Positions 1-10,111 of a stretch of DNA of 48,978 nucleotides are shown piece after piece. Within the stretch, counting starts at the first letter, position 1. Every line of letters begins with the position of its first letter. The DNA lies in the NCBI GenBank assembly GCA_000474255.1, contig BATO01000046.1:1-48978 (forward strand), in the 5' to 3' direction. Below the pieces are notes generated by a model. That model ran no database searches, was not told where the DNA came from, and saw only the letters and a list, made by a program, of their open reading frames with translations. This DNA is from Aquipseudomonas alcaligenes MRY13-0052 (GTDB lineage Bacteria > Pseudomonadota > Gammaproteobacteria > Pseudomonadales > Pseudomonadaceae). The position numbers were made by a program, and so were the translations under genes.

Positions 1-3000
1 GGCTTCATCCTCGGCAGCGCCGTTGACGCAGTAGTACGCCCACCAGGCGCGGGCCGCCGGGGCCGTCGCGCAATACCACCACCGCCTGGCCGACACCGGG
101 TTGGGCCAGCAGGCGGGCGCGGATCTCTTCGGGCTCGACGCGGAAGCCGCGCAGCTTCACCTGGCTGTCGAGGCGGCCAAGGTACTCCAGGGCGCCATCG
201 GTGCCCCAGCGGGCACGGTCGCCGGTGCGGTACAGGCGTGCGCCCGGTTCGCCGAAGGGGTCGGGTACGAAGCGTTCGGCGGTCAGCGCCGCGCGGCCCA
301 GGTAGCCACGGGCGAGGCCGGCGCCACCGATGCACAGCTCGCCCGGCACACCGACCGGCAGTGCCGAGAGCTCGGCATCCAGTACGTGGCAGAGCACATT
401 GCCCAGGGGCTGGCCGATGGGCGAGCGCTCGCCGTCATCATTGCGGCATTGCCAGTGGGTGACGTTGATGGCGGTTTCGGTGGGGCCGTAGCGGTTGTCC
501 AGGCGCACCGCCGGCAGGCGCTGCAGCACCCGGTCGCGCAGGGCGGCGGGCAGCGCCTCGCCACCGGAGAACAGGCGGCGCAGGGAAGTGCATTCGCTAA
601 CCCCCTCCTCCTCGATGAACAGCTGCAGCAGCGGCGGCACGAAGTGCAGCGTGGTCACGCCGTGCTCGCGCACCAGTTGCACCAGCCGACGCGGGTCGCG
701 GTGCTCACCGGGCGCGGCCAGCACCAGGCGTGCCTCGGTGACCAGCGGCCAGAAGCATTCCCAGACGGACACATCGAAGCTCACCGGCGCCTTCTGCAGC
801 AGCACGTCGCTGGCATCCAGGCGGTAGTGCGCCTGCATCCAGGCCAGGCGTTCGACCAGGGCCGCGTGGGTGTTGCCGACGCCCTTGGGCTGGCCGGTGG
901 AACCGGAGGTGTAGATGACATAGGCGAGGTTGTCGCCGTGCACGCCGGAGGTCGGCGCGCGCTCGGGCCAACCGCCCTCCTCGCGGTCCAGGGCGATGGC
1001 GCTGACGCCGTCGTGGATGGGCAGGCGTTCCACCAGGTGCGACTGGGTCAGCAGCAGGCGCGCGCCGCAGTCCTGCAGCATGTAGGCGATGCGTTCACGG
1101 GGGTAGTCGACGTCCAGCGGCACATAGGCGCCGCCGGCCTTGATGATGGCCAGCAGGCCCACCAGCAGTTCCGGCGAGCGCTCGGCGGCGATGGCCACCG
1201 GCACGTCGGGGCCGACGCCCAGGGCTTGCAGGCGATGGGCCAGTCGGTTGGCGCGGCGGTGCAACGTGGCGCTGTCCAGCTGCCCCTCGGCCCACCTGAG
1301 GACGATGCGCTGCGGGTCGGCGGCAGCCTGCCGTTCCAGCAGCTCGGGCAGCCAGCGGCTGGCGACGGGCTGCGGTGCGCGGGCCCAGCCGGCCAGCTGG
1401 CTGCGCTCGGCCTCGTCCAGCAACTGGATATCGCCCAGGGCCCGCTCAGGTTGCTCGACCACTTGGCGCAGCAGGCTGACGAAGCGCTCGGCCAGGCGGC
1501 GCACACTGCCGGCGTCGAACAGCTCGGCGGCATAGTCGAAGGCCAGGGTCAGGCGGCCACGGGCGTCTTCCTCGCTGTGCAGCTGCAGGTCGAACTTGGC
1601 CTCGCGGCTGTGCCAGGGCAGCTCGTCGGCGAGCAGGCCGGGCAGGCGCCGCAGCGCCGAGAGGTCACGCTGCTGGTGGTTGAACATGACCTGGAACGGC
1701 TCGCCGCCGAGGGCGTCCACCAGGCGGTCGAAGGGCAGGTCCTGGTGCGCCTGGGCGCCGAGGGTGGCCTCGCGGGTCTGGGCCAGCAGTGCACTGAAGG
1801 TGCGGCGGCCGTCGAGCTGGCCACGCAGCACCAGGGTGTTGATGAAGAAGCCGACCAGGCCCTGGGTTTCCAGGCGCTGGCGGTTGGCGCCGGGCACGCC
1901 GACGCGGATGTCCGCCTGCCCGCTGAGGCGGAACAGCAGGCCCTGGAAGGCCGCCAGCAGCACCATGAACAGGGTGGAATGCTCGGCCTGGGCCAGCCCG
2001 CGCAAGGCCTTGGCCAGGTCGTCGTCCAGGCGCAGGCTGTGGCGCGCGGCGGCGTGGCCGCGCTGGGCGGTGCGCGGGCGGTCGGTGGCCAGTTGCAGGG
2101 CCGGGGCCTCATCGCCCAATTGCTCGCGCCACCAGGCCAGCTGGCGCTCGGCCTCGCCCTCGGCCAGCCACTGGCGCTGCCAGGCGGCGAAGTCGGCGTA
2201 GCCCAGGGGCAAGGGCGCCAGGTCCGCTGCGGGGCCACCGCAGGCGGCGCCGTAGAGGCGGGAGAATTCGTCCAGCAGCAGGTTCAGCGACCAGCCGTCT
2301 GCGACGATGTGGTGCAGGGTCAGCCAGAGCTGGTGCTGTTCATCGTCCAGGCGCACCAGGGTCAGGCGCAGCAGCGGCCCCTGCTCCAGGTCGAAAGGTA
2401 CCTGGGCTTCCTCTTCACGCAGCTGGGCGACACGGGCGTCGCGCTCGGCGCCGTCGAGGTGGCTGAGGTCGATGCGCGACAGGCTCAGCTCCAGGGACGG
2501 CAGGATGCGTTGCAGGGCGACGCCGTCCTGTTCGAGGAAGCGGGTGCGCAGCGCTTCATGGCGCTGCACCAGTTGCTGGAAGCTGCGCAGCACGGCGCCT
2601 TCGTCCAGCTCGCCACGCAGGCGCAGGCCACCGGGGATGTTGTAGGCGGCGCCTTGCGGGTCCAGCTGCCAGAGGAACCAGAGGCGGTTCTGCGCCGGGG
2701 ATTGCGGCAGGTCCTGGTTGCGCGGCAGGCGCGGGATGGCGCCCTGGCGCGGTGCACCGGCGGCCTGCTGGGCTTGCACGGCAGCGGTGAATTCGGCCAG
2801 GGAGCGGGCTTCGAAGAGCTGGCGCAGTTCCAGCTCCAGGCCCAGTTCGTCACGCAGGCGCGCCATCACCTGGGCGGCGCCGATGGAGTTGCCGCCCAGC
2901 AGGAAAAAGCTGTCGTCGGCATTCACTGCCGGCACCTGCAACTGCTCGGCCCAGATGGCGGCGATGCGCTGTTGCAGCTCGCCGGCGGCTTCGGCCGGGG

Positions 3001-4729
3001 CAGTGGATGCTGTGGTGGAGTCGATGGCGGGGAAGCAAGCGTAGGCGTCGAGGCTGCCGTCTTCCAGGCCACTGCGGCAGGCGGAGCGTTGCAGCTTGCC
3101 GCTGGAAGTCTTGGGCAGCGCGCCGGGGTTGAGCAGCACCACCACGCGCGGCGCCTCCTGGCAGGCTTCGGCCACGGCCTGGCGGATCATGCGGATCAGG
3201 GTTTCCGGCGCATGGGCCTTCTGCACGCTGCGGCCGATCTCCACGGCGATGCCGATGCCCTCCTCGCCGTCCTGTTCGACGGCGAAGGCGGCGACGCGAC
3301 CCTTGCGCACCAGCTCCACCTCGGTCTCGACGGTGCGCTCGATGTCCTGCGGGTAGAGGTTGTGGCCACGGACGATGAGCATGTCCTTGAGGCGGCCGCT
3401 GACGAACAGCTCGCCGTCGCGCTTGAAGCCCAGGTCGCCGGTGCGCAGCCAACTGGTGCCGTCGCGGTCGACGAAGGCCTTGGCGGTGGCTTCCGGGTTG
3501 CGCCAGTAGCCGTGGGCGATGCTCGGCCCGCTGGCCCAGATCTCGCCCACCTGGTTCTCGCCGAGCGCGGCGCCGGTGGCCGGCTCGACGATCATCACGG
3601 CGTGCTCGGGCTGGCCGAAGCCACAGCTCAGCAGCAGGCTGTCGGCGCCTGGTTCGATGCGGTTCTGCGCCAGCGCGGCGCCGTCCACGCCGAGGGCCGG
3701 AATGCCCTGACCGCGCACACCGCCGGTGACGAACAGGGTGGCCTCGGCCAGGCCGTAGCAGGCGAGGAAGCTGGCGGCGTCGAAGCCGCAGGCGGCGAAC
3801 TTGCCGGCGAAGCGTTCGAGGCTGTCCTGGCGGATCGGCTCGGAGCCGGAGAAGGCCACGCGCCAGCCGCTGAGGTCGAGGCGCGCCAGGGCCGCCGCGC
3901 TGACCCGCTCGCAGCACAGGCGGTAGGCGAAGTCGGGGCCGCCGCTGACGGTGCCGCCGTATTGGGCAATGGCTTCCAGCCAGCGCACCGGGCGTTCGAG
4001 GAAGTAGCGCGGCGACATGAGCACGCAGGGCACGCCGCTGAAGATGGGTTGCAGCAGGCCGCCGATCAGCCCCATGTCGTGGTAGAGCGGCAGCCAGCTG
4101 ACGATCACGTCGTCGGCACCGATGCCGAAGCCGCGGCGGATCAGCAGCTCGTTGGCCACCAGGTTGCCGTGGCTGACCTGCACGCCCTTGGGCAGCGAGG
4201 TGGAGCCGGAGGTGTACTGCAGGAAGGCGATGTCGTCGGCGGCCAGCACCGGCTCGCGCCAGGCAGCGGCCAGCTCGGGTTGCAGGCCGTCGACACAGAG
4301 CAGCGCCGGGCCGGTGGCGCCGAGCTCCTGGTTCATCTGCTGCAGGGGTTCGCGCAGGGCGGCGCTGGTCAGCACCAGGGCCGGCTCGGCGTCGTCGATG
4401 ATCGACAGCAGGCGCAGCTGGTGATGGCGGCGCGCGGACTCCGGCGGGTAGGCCGGCACGGCGATGACGCCGGCGTAGAGGCAGCCGAAGAACGCCGCGA
4501 CGTAATCCGGGCCGCTGTCGAACAGCAGCACCGCGCGGTCGCCGAACTCCGCTTCCGCCTGCAGGGCGGCGGCGATCACGCGGGCGCGCTGGTCCAGCTC
4601 CCGGTAGCTGATGACCACGCCGTCGCCTTCGTCCTCGAGAAAACGCAGGGCGATGCGTTCCGGCTGCTCGGCAGCGCGGCGCTGCAGGGCCTGGACCAGG
4701 GTGCTGGGGAGTTCGAAGGCGTCCATCAT
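1..4729 (-). CDS. pvdL: Pyoverdine chromophore NRPS PvdL, N-terminal part (cut by window edge, apparent frameshift)
   Basis: Initiating megasynthase for the pyoverdine chromophore precursor, acting in the cytoplasm. Visible domains: fatty-acyl-AMP ligase at residues 1-570 (core YTSGSTSLPKG at 172-182), acyl carrier domain at 590-655 (GGNS, phosphopantetheine Ser615), condensation domain at 675-1110 (HHIVADG at 806-812), and an adenylation domain from about 1140. The acyl-ligase start followed by a first amino-acid module is the PvdL arrangement; in known PvdL this module loads Glu. The N-terminus MMDAFELP matches PvdL as I remember it. The continuous frame stops at position 5 inside the adenylation domain, far short of the usual size above 4000 residues. 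Shifting by one base at the CCC run 39-41 restores a normal continuation (AYYCVNGAAEDEA) to the window edge. It lies 83 nt downstream of pvdG and is probably co-transcribed with it. Confidence 0.93.
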
Positions 4730-4812
4730 GTTGTCGTCCTGCCTAGTGCGGCTTGAATTCGGGGTTCGGAACAGCGAAGGGGCGCAGCCGGCAGACGGCC
4801 GCGCCAGGCGGC

Positions 4813-5571
4813 TCAGCCGGCCGCCAGCGGTACCTGGCGCAGGGTGCGGGTGCGCAGGCGCAGCAGGTGCTGCTCGGCGTAGCGCTTGAGGGTGCGCAGC
4901 ACGGCGGCTTCCTGTTGCTGGAGGAAGAAGTGATGCCCCTCGAACATGTCGAGGGAGAAGCCGGTGGCGGTCTCTTCCTGCCAGTCCAGCAGTTCGTCCA
5001 CGCGCAGTTCGTCGGCCTTGCCGCCGAGCACGTGGATGGGCGCCTGCAGCGGCTGGCGCCGGCGGTAGGCGTAGCTGCCGGCGATGAGGAAGTCGGCCCG
5101 CAGGATGGGCAGCGTCAGGCGCAACAGCTCCTCGTTGGCGAGGGCCTCCTCGGGGGTGCCCTGGAGGTTGCGCAGCTTGGCGATGAGTTCGGCGTCGCTC
5201 TTGGCTTCGCGGTAGTCATCGACGTTGCGCCGAGCCGGGCCGGCGGTGGCCGAGGGGAACAACGCCAGGGGCTCGGGCAGCCCCTTGTCACGCAGGGCGT
5301 GGGCCAGCTCGAAGGCGAGCAATCCGCCGAGGCTGTGGCCGAACAGCGCGTAGGGCTGCTGCACCTGGGGCGCGACTTCGCGGGCGAGCTGCGCCACCAG
5401 CGTGTCGATGCGGGTGTGCAGCGGCTCGTCCATGCGCATGCCGCGCCCGGGCAGCTCCAGCGGCTGCACCACCAGCCAGGCAGGCAGGATGCGCCGCCAG
5501 CGGTTGTAGGTCATGGCGCTGGCGCCGGAATACGGCAGGCAGAACAGACGCAGGCTGATCGGCGCGTCCAC
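4813..5571 (-). CDS. pvdG: Type II thioesterase of pyoverdine synthesis (PvdG-like)
   Basis: Stand-alone alpha/beta-hydrolase thioesterase of 252 aa, the usual length for editing thioesterases that clear misloaded carrier domains of NRPSs. Visible features are the nucleophile elbow GHSLGG with Ser80, the early PYSGASA loop, and a C-terminal FEGHHFF stretch carrying the catalytic His. The start is GTG at 5571, one base after the TGA of the MbtH gene (TGA-G-GTG), so translation is probably coupled. Position between pvdS and pvdL is as in other fluorescent pseudomonads. The specific pvdG name rests on this context; the enzyme class is clear. Confidence 0.9.
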   Translation of the reverse strand: MDAPISLRLFCLPYSGASAMTYNRWRRILPAWLVVQPLELPGRGMRMDEPLHTRIDTLVAQLAREVAPQVQQPYALFGHSLGGLLAFELAHALRDKGLPEPLALFPSATAGPARRNVDDYREAKSDAELIAKLRNLQGTPEEALANEELLRLTLPILRADFLIAGSYAYRRRQPLQAPIHVLGGKADELRVDELLDWQEETATGFSLDMFEGHHFFLQQQEAAVLRTLKRYAEQHLLRLRTRTLRQVPLAAG

Positions 5572-5572
5572 C

Positions 5573-5791
5573 TCAGGCCACCACTTTGTCCTGGTCCATC
5601 TTCTGCCGCAGGCTCAGCGGGCGCATGTCGGTCCAGTTCTGCTCGATGAACTCGAGGCAGTCCTTCTTCAAGCCGCTTTTGCCGGCGGCGCGCCAGCCGG
5701 CGGGGATGGCCTTGTAGTCCGGCCAGATCGAGTACTGCTCCTCCTGGTTGATGACCACCTGGAAGATCACATCGTCACGATCGAAAACCAT
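5573..5791 (-). CDS. MbtH-like NRPS accessory protein
   Basis: A 72-aa MbtH-family protein, which binds adenylation domains of NRPSs and is needed for their solubility or activity. The family signature is complete: an N-terminal half with QYSIWP and IPAGW, then a C-terminal [10 protein letters not shown]. An AGGAG Shine-Dalgarno lies about 8 nt before the ATG. It is the first gene of the minus-strand run MbtH-pvdG-pvdL. A PvdS-type promoter lies about 75 nt upstream, so iron starvation should induce it together with the synthase it serves. Confidence 0.93.
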   Translation of the reverse strand: MVFDRDDVIFQVVINQEEQYSIWPDYKAIPAGWRAAGKSGLKKDCLEFIEQNWTDMRPLSLRQKMDQDKVVA

Positions 5792-5864
5792 GTTGTTCTC
5801 CTGTCTGCGAAACCGTTGCAGCGGGGCCAGCTGCCCGCGCTTTCACAGAGGAGAACGGATGGAG

Positions 5865-5888
5865 ACGGAAAATAATTAACGGAATTTC
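5865..5888 (-). promoter_or_regulatory. PvdS-type (iron-starvation) promoter for mbtH-pvdG-pvdL
   Basis: On the minus strand the sequence reads GAAAT (5888-5884), a 16-base spacer, then CGT (5867-5865). The known PvdS-dependent promoter is TAAAT, 16-17 bases, CGT, so this differs by one base in the -35 element. It lies in the 312-bp gap between the MbtH gene and pvdS, which holds no other gene. A start about 7 bases downstream of CGT would leave a leader of about 65 nt. The assignment is by motif only. Confidence 0.7.
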
Positions 5889-6007
5889 CCGGGGCCGGGA
5901 GCGTTTTTGCCGCCGATCGGAAGGGTCTTCGCGGGGCGGGGCTGCAACAGCCCTGAAGCCTTTCCGTGCTCTTCTTCGGATATATGCATATTAATTATTC
6001 ATCGCAT

Positions 6008-6036
6008 TTGACAATGATTATCATTGGACATAATTT
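6008..6036 (+). promoter_or_regulatory. pvdS promoter with overlapping Fur box
   Basis: TTGACA at 6008-6013, a 17-base spacer, and TAATTT at 6031-6036 form a good sigma-70 promoter. The perfect palindrome AATGATTATCATT (6013-6025), the core of a Fur box, occupies the spacer. Iron-loaded Fur bound there would block RNA polymerase, which is the known control of pvdS. The leader to the ATG at 6104 is about 60 nt. Confidence 0.88.
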
Positions 6037-6103
6037 GTTACCCCGCTGAACAGGTCGCCCTTTTTCCGGCGCCCTTTGCCTACCCAAGCGCAAGGTGATT
6101 TCC

Positions 6104-6682
6104 ATGACGGATCAACTGTCCACAAGCAGGTGCGATTCACCCTTACTCCAGGCATTCATCGATAACCGCACGATCCTTGTGAAGATCGCCGCGCGTATCA
6201 CCGGATGTCGCTCCCGCGCCGAGGATGTGGTGCAGGATGCGTTCTTCAGGCTGCAGTCGGCTCCGCAGATCACCTCGTCGTTCAAGGCGCAGCTCAGCTA
6301 CCTGTTCCAGATCGTGCGCAACCTGGCCATCGACCATTACCGCAAGCAGGCGCTGGAGCAGAAGTACTCCGGCACCGAGGAGGAAGGGCTCAACGTGGTG
6401 GTCACCCAGGGTGCTTCGCCCGAGACCTCGCACATCAACTACGCGACCCTCGAGCACATCGCCGATGCCCTGGCCGAGTTGCCGGCGCGTACCCGCTATG
6501 CCTTCGAGATGTATCGCCTGCACGGCGTGCCGCAGAAGGACATCGCCAAGGAGCTGGGCGTCTCGCCGACCCTGGTCAACTTCATGATCCGCGATGCCCT
6601 GGTGCACTGCCGCAAGGTGACCCGTGCCGAAGCCGAGAAGGCCGCCGGCAACGACCAGGAACGCAGCGAAAAATCCGCCTGA
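6104..6682 (+). CDS. pvdS: Iron-starvation ECF sigma factor PvdS
   Basis: Extracytoplasmic-function sigma-70 factor of 192 aa that directs transcription of pyoverdine genes from iron-starvation promoters. Region 2 is seen as the CRSRAEDVVQDAF and YLFQIVRNLAIDHYRKQ stretches; region 4 as the helix-turn-helix around GVPQKDIAKELGVSPTLVNF. The sequence is close to P. aeruginosa PvdS from memory. An in-frame GTG exists at 6095, but AAGGTGA at 6092-6098 is correctly spaced as the ribosome site for the ATG at 6104, so the shorter form is chosen. It is transcribed divergently from the MbtH gene under a Fur-box promoter. A GC-rich hairpin follows it. Confidence 0.95.
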   Translation: MTDQLSTSRCDSPLLQAFIDNRTILVKIAARITGCRSRAEDVVQDAFFRLQSAPQITSSFKAQLSYLFQIVRNLAIDHYRKQALEQKYSGTEEEGLNVVVTQGASPETSHINYATLEHIADALAELPARTRYAFEMYRLHGVPQKDIAKELGVSPTLVNFMIRDALVHCRKVTRAEAEKAAGNDQERSEKSA

Positions 6683-6698
6683 CCTCTCCCCCGTTTTC

Positions 6699-6727
6699 CG
6701 CCCCGGGCGCGACTCGCGCCTGGGGCG
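6699..6727 (+). terminator. Hairpin after pvdS
   Basis: A 12-bp GC-rich stem with one G-T pair and a GACTC loop begins 17 nt after the pvdS stop. There is no T-run, so intrinsic termination is uncertain; it may protect the 3' end of the message. Confidence 0.45.
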
Positions 6728-6751
6728 AACCTTCGGCCTCAGGCCAACCCC

Positions 6752-6813
6752 GTAGCCCGGACTTCAGTCCGGGGATTTCTGCGACGCCGGTCCTGGGCTG
6801 AAGCCCGGGCTAC
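6752..6813. repeat. Paired REP palindromes
   Basis: Two inverted copies of the repeat with core TAGCCCGGGCTTCAGCCCGG face each other, from GTAGCCCGG at 6752 to GGGCTAC ending at 6813. Each arm is itself a palindrome. The same unit recurs at 7950-7971 and 40370-40390. Paired REPs in convergent gaps are typical of Pseudomonas. Confidence 0.8.
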
Positions 6814-6835
6814 GCATTGAGAACGCGGCTCGGCC

Positions 6836-7834
6836 TCAGGCCAGCACGCAATGATCGAAGAAGCGTTCGCGGCCGATGGCCATGAGCGCGGCGCGCTTGT
6901 GCGGGAAGTCGAATTCCTTCTCCCGGTAGTAACCCAGGTTCTGCATGTGGTCGATCATCCGCGCATTGTCGGCACGGGGTTCGGCCACCACGCGACGGGT
7001 GCGTGGGTCGTCGAGGAACAGGAAGTGGGTCAGCGCCGCCAGCCAGCTGGCCACCTTGTGCGGGCCGCGATGGCTGTCCTCGCCCACCAGCATGTGGATG
7101 CCCCGGTCGTAGTCGTCCACCGCATAGAAGGGCGCGATGCGGTCTTCCTTGGCCCAATAGGCTTCGAAGTAGGCGAAGGGCTGGTCGTCGAAGCAGCCGA
7201 TCAGGGTCAGCGCATGGGGATCGTCGTGCAGTTTCTGCAGGTAGGCGCGGTGCTGGTCGAGGTCACCGCCCTCCTGCCAGAACGCCAGCACACGGGGCGA
7301 GTTCTGCCAGCGGTTGAAGCGTTCCAGATCACTGTAGATATCCAGCGCGCGCAGGGAGATCCAGCTGCCCAGGCGCGCATCGAAACGACGGTAAAGCTCG
7401 CCGGTGGGCTTGGGCGGACGCTGCGGGTGGCGCTTGCCGTCGCTGATGACCATGCGCTCCGGGTAGGGGCTGGCGGCAGTGATCCAGGGTGCCGGCAGTT
7501 GCCAGAACTGGCCGCGCTCGCAGCGGTACTCCCCTGCCCCGGCCGCCACCAGAAGGCCGCTGGCCAGGGCCTCGGCCGGTGCCTGCGGCAATTGCCAGTG
7601 CAGGCGCTGGCAGGCCGGGTCGCGGGCCAGCAACCAGTAGCAGGCGGCGTGCAGCGCCTGCACGGACGGTTGGGCGCCGAGCACCTGCAAGCGCGGTTCG
7701 GCGCCACGTTGCAGCGCCAGGTCGATCAGCGGCTGGCCATCGAGGGTCAGGTGCAGGCGGGTATCGGTTTCGTCGGCACCGAGGCTGCGCCCATCGGGCA
7801 GCGGGAGGTTCGACAGGGGGTTGTGCTGGGACAT
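6836..7834 (-). CDS. pvdYII: IucB/RhbD-type siderophore acyltransferase (N5-hydroxyornithine acetyltransferase candidate)
   Basis: A 332-aa protein of the GNAT-fold IucB/RhbD siderophore acetyltransferase family, which acetylates hydroxylamines of hydroxy-lysine or hydroxy-ornithine in siderophore precursors. Visible features are the C-terminal acetyl-CoA-binding domain (about 160-332) with FAYFEAYWAKEDRI, MLVGEDSHRGPHK, and the motif around VVAEPRADNARMIDHMQNLGY. The N-terminal 150 residues are a less conserved extension, also seen in PvdYII-like proteins. Location next to pvdS and a PvdS-like upstream element support a role in pyoverdine synthesis. In that pathway the product would be N5-acetyl-N5-hydroxyornithine. 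The exact substrate is inferred from context. Confidence 0.82.
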   Translation of the reverse strand: MSQHNPLSNLPLPDGRSLGADETDTRLHLTLDGQPLIDLALQRGAEPRLQVLGAQPSVQALHAACYWLLARDPACQRLHWQLPQAPAEALASGLLVAAGAGEYRCERGQFWQLPAPWITAASPYPERMVISDGKRHPQRPPKPTGELYRRFDARLGSWISLRALDIYSDLERFNRWQNSPRVLAFWQEGGDLDQHRAYLQKLHDDPHALTLIGCFDDQPFAYFEAYWAKEDRIAPFYAVDDYDRGIHMLVGEDSHRGPHKVASWLAALTHFLFLDDPRTRRVVAEPRADNARMIDHMQNLGYYREKEFDFPHKRAALMAIGRERFFDHCVLA

Positions 7835-7871
7835 GGGCGGCTCGCGAAATGGGAGGTCTGTGCAACAGATG

Positions 7872-7905
7872 ACGTCGGGGCGCGAGGGAAAATTAGGGGA
7901 ATTTC
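7872..7905 (-). promoter_or_regulatory. Candidate PvdS-type promoter for the acetyltransferase
   Basis: Two overlapping candidates read on the minus strand: GAAAT (7905-7901), 16 bases, CGC (7884-7882); or TAATT (7895-7891), 16 bases, CGT (7874-7872). Both have the correct spacing and each deviates from TAAAT/CGT. The first shares GAAATTCC and TAATT at the same offsets with the element before the MbtH gene, which supports common recognition. Confidence 0.55.
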
Positions 7906-7949
7906 GCCGGTGGTCGTGGCGGTTGGCGCGGGTTTCGGCGTGTGAAGGT

Positions 7950-7971
7950 CCCGGGCTGAAGCCCGGGCTAC
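7950..7971. repeat. Single REP palindrome
   Basis: One copy of the CCCGGGCTGAAGCCCGGG repeat with flanking GGCTAC, the same family as 6752-6813. It lies in the gap between fusA2 and the acetyltransferase gene. Confidence 0.75.
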
Positions 7972-7973
7972 GG

Positions 7974-7998
7974 CGGCCCTCTCATGGAGAGAGGGCCG
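7974..7998 (-). terminator. Hairpin downstream of fusA2
   Basis: A perfect 10-bp stem CGGCCCTCTC/GAGAGGGCCG with a 5-nt loop sits 10 nt after the fusA2 stop on the minus strand. No T-run follows. It is likely the 3'-end structure of fusA2 mRNA. Confidence 0.5.
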
Positions 7999-8008
7999 TG
8001 CGCAGGGG

Positions 8009-10111
8009 CTAGCCCTGTTTCTTGACGATGGTCTCGGCGATGTTGGCGGGGGCTTCGGCGTACTTGGAGAACTCCATGGAGTAGCTGGCGCGGCCCTGGG
8101 ACATGGAGCGCACGTCGGTGGCGTAGCCGAACATCTCGCCCAGCGGCACCTCGGCGCGGATGATGCGCCCGGCGGGGGCCTCGTCCATGCCCTGGATCAG
8201 GCCGCGACGGCGGTTGAGGTCGCCCATGACGTCGCCCATGTAGTCCTCGGGGGTGACCACCTCGACCTTCATGATCGGCTCCAGCAGCACCGCGCCGCCC
8301 TTCTGCGCGAGCTGCTTGGTGGCCATGGAGGCGGCGATCTTGAACGCCATCTCGTTGGAGTCGACGTCGTGGTAGGAGCCGTCGAACACCGTGGCCTTGA
8401 GGCCGAGCAGCGGGTAGCCGGCGAGCACGCCGTTCTTCATCTGCTCCTCGATGCCCTTCTGGATCGCCGGGATGTATTCGCGCGGGATCACGCCGCCCAC
8501 CACTTCGTTGACGAACTCGAGGGTGTCCTTGCCGTCCTCGCCCGGTTCGAAGCGGATCCAGCAGTGGCCGAACTGGCCGCGACCGCCGGACTGGCGCACG
8601 AACTTGCCTTCGATCTCGCACTTGTTGCGGATCTTCTCGCGGTAGGCCACCTGGGGCTTGCCGATATTGGCCTCGACGTTGAACTCGCGCTTCATGCGGT
8701 CGATGAGGATGTCCAGGTGCAGCTCGCCCATGCCGGAGATGATGGTCTGGCCGGATTCCTCGTCCGAGCGCACGCGGAAGGACGGGTCCTCCTGGGCCAG
8801 CTTGCCGAGGGCGATGCCCATCTTCTCCTGGTCGGCCTTGGTCTTGGGCTCCACCGCCACGGAGATCACCGGCTCGGGGAAGTCCATGCGTTCGAGGATG
8901 ATCGGCTTGTCGAGGTCGCAGAGGGTGTCGCCGGTGGTGACGTCCTTCATGCCGATCAGTGCGGCGATGTCGCCGGCGCGTACCTCCTTGATCTCCTCGC
9001 GGGTGTTGGCGTGCATCTGCACCATGCGGCCGACGCGTTCCTTCTTGCCCTTGACCGAGTTGAGGATCGAGTCGCCGGAGCTGAGCACGCCGGAGTACAC
9101 ACGGGTGAAGGTCAGGGTGCCGACGAAGGGGTCGGTGGCGATCTTGAAGGCCAAGGCCGAGAAGGGTTCATCGTCGTCGGCATGGCGCTCGTCGTGGCGC
9201 TCCTCGTCGTCCGGGTGGGTGCCCTTGATGGCGGGGATCTCGATGGGCGCCGGCAGCAGTTCGATCACCGCGTCCAGCACCAGGGGCACGCCCTTGTTCT
9301 TGAAGGAGGAGCCGAGCACGGCGGGGACGATCTCGCAGGCGATGGTGCGCTGGCGCAGGCCGGCCTTGATCTCCTCGATGCTCAGCGCCTCGCCTTCGAG
9401 GTATTTGTTCATCAGTTCTTCGCTGGCCTCGGCGGCGGCTTCCACCAGCTTCTCGCGCCACTCCTCGGCTTCGGCCAGGAGGTTGGCGGGGATCTCTTCC
9501 TCGCGGAAGCTGGTGCCCTGGTCGGCGTCGTTCCAGTAGATGGCCTTCATCTTCAGCAGGTCGATCTGGCCTTCGAAGTTCTCTTCGGCGCCGATGGGCA
9601 GCTGGATGGGCACCGGGGTGTGCCCGAGGCGCTGCTTGATCTGCCCGACCACCCAGAGGAAGTTGGCGCCGGCGCGGTCCATCTTGTTGACGTAAGCGAT
9701 GCGCGGCACGCCGTACTTGTTGGCCTGGCGCCACACGGTTTCAGACTGCGGCTCGACGCCGTCAGCACCGCTGAACACCACAACCGCGCCGTCGAGCACA
9801 CGCAGGGAGCGCTCCACCTCGATGGTGAAGTCGACGTGCCCGGGGGTGTCGATGATGTTGAAGCGGTACTTGTCGAACTGCTTGGCCGAGCCCGACCAGA
9901 AGGCGGTGGTGGCGGCCGAGGTGATGGTGATGCCGCGCTCCTGCTCCTGCACCATCCAGTCCATGGTGGCGGCGCCGTCGTGCACTTCGCCCATCTTGTG
10001 GTTGACCCCGGTGTAGAACAGGATCCGCTCGGTGGTGGTGGTCTTGCCCGCATCCACGTGGGCCACGATGCCGATGTTGCGGTAGCGGTTGATGGGGGTC
10101 GCACGGGCCAT
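8009..10111 (-). CDS. fusA2: Elongation factor G, second copy (FusA2 type)
   Basis: Translation GTPase of 700 aa, full length for EF-G, that moves tRNA and mRNA through the ribosome or helps split ribosomes. Visible: P-loop AHVDAGKTT at residues 17-25, switch [14 protein letters not shown] guanine-specificity motif, and domain IV/V sequences through [15 protein letters not shown] near the C-terminus. It is not in an str operon (no rpsL, rpsG or tufA beside it), so it is the stand-alone EF-G found besides fusA1 in Pseudomonas; that the primary copy lies elsewhere is inferred. GAGG lies 9 nt before the ATG. A His/Asp/Glu-rich insert (about residues 301-318, [15 protein letters not shown]) stands out within domain II. 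Confidence 0.92.
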   Translation of the reverse strand: MARATPINRYRNIGIVAHVDAGKTTTTERILFYTGVNHKMGEVHDGAATMDWMVQEQERGITITSAATTAFWSGSAKQFDKYRFNIIDTPGHVDFTIEVERSLRVLDGAVVVFSGADGVEPQSETVWRQANKYGVPRIAYVNKMDRAGANFLWVVGQIKQRLGHTPVPIQLPIGAEENFEGQIDLLKMKAIYWNDADQGTSFREEEIPANLLAEAEEWREKLVEAAAEASEELMNKYLEGEALSIEEIKAGLRQRTIACEIVPAVLGSSFKNKGVPLVLDAVIELLPAPIEIPAIKGTHPDDEERHDERHADDDEPFSALAFKIATDPFVGTLTFTRVYSGVLSSGDSILNSVKGKKERVGRMVQMHANTREEIKEVRAGDIAALIGMKDVTTGDTLCDLDKPIILERMDFPEPVISVAVEPKTKADQEKMGIALGKLAQEDPSFRVRSDEESGQTIISGMGELHLDILIDRMKREFNVEANIGKPQVAYREKIRNKCEIEGKFVRQSGGRGQFGHCWIRFEPGEDGKDTLEFVNEVVGGVIPREYIPAIQKGIEEQMKNGVLAGYPLLGLKATVFDGSYHDVDSNEMAFKIAASMATKQLAQKGGAVLLEPIMKVEVVTPEDYMGDVMGDLNRRRGLIQGMDEAPAGRIIRAEVPLGEMFGYATDVRSMSQGRASYSMEFSKYAEAPANIAETIVKKQG

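Noticed and set aside
101-4756. Very long plus-strand open frame (1551 codons) antisense to pvdL
   Set aside because: It mirrors codon positions of pvdL in a GC-rich genome, has a low-complexity Gly/Gln/Ala/Val product and no recognisable domain; pvdL on the other strand has full family motifs.
6095-6103. GTG start nine bases upstream of the chosen pvdS start
   Set aside because: It lies inside the Shine-Dalgarno AAGGTGA that serves the ATG at 6104, and the known PvdS N-terminus begins at the later codon.
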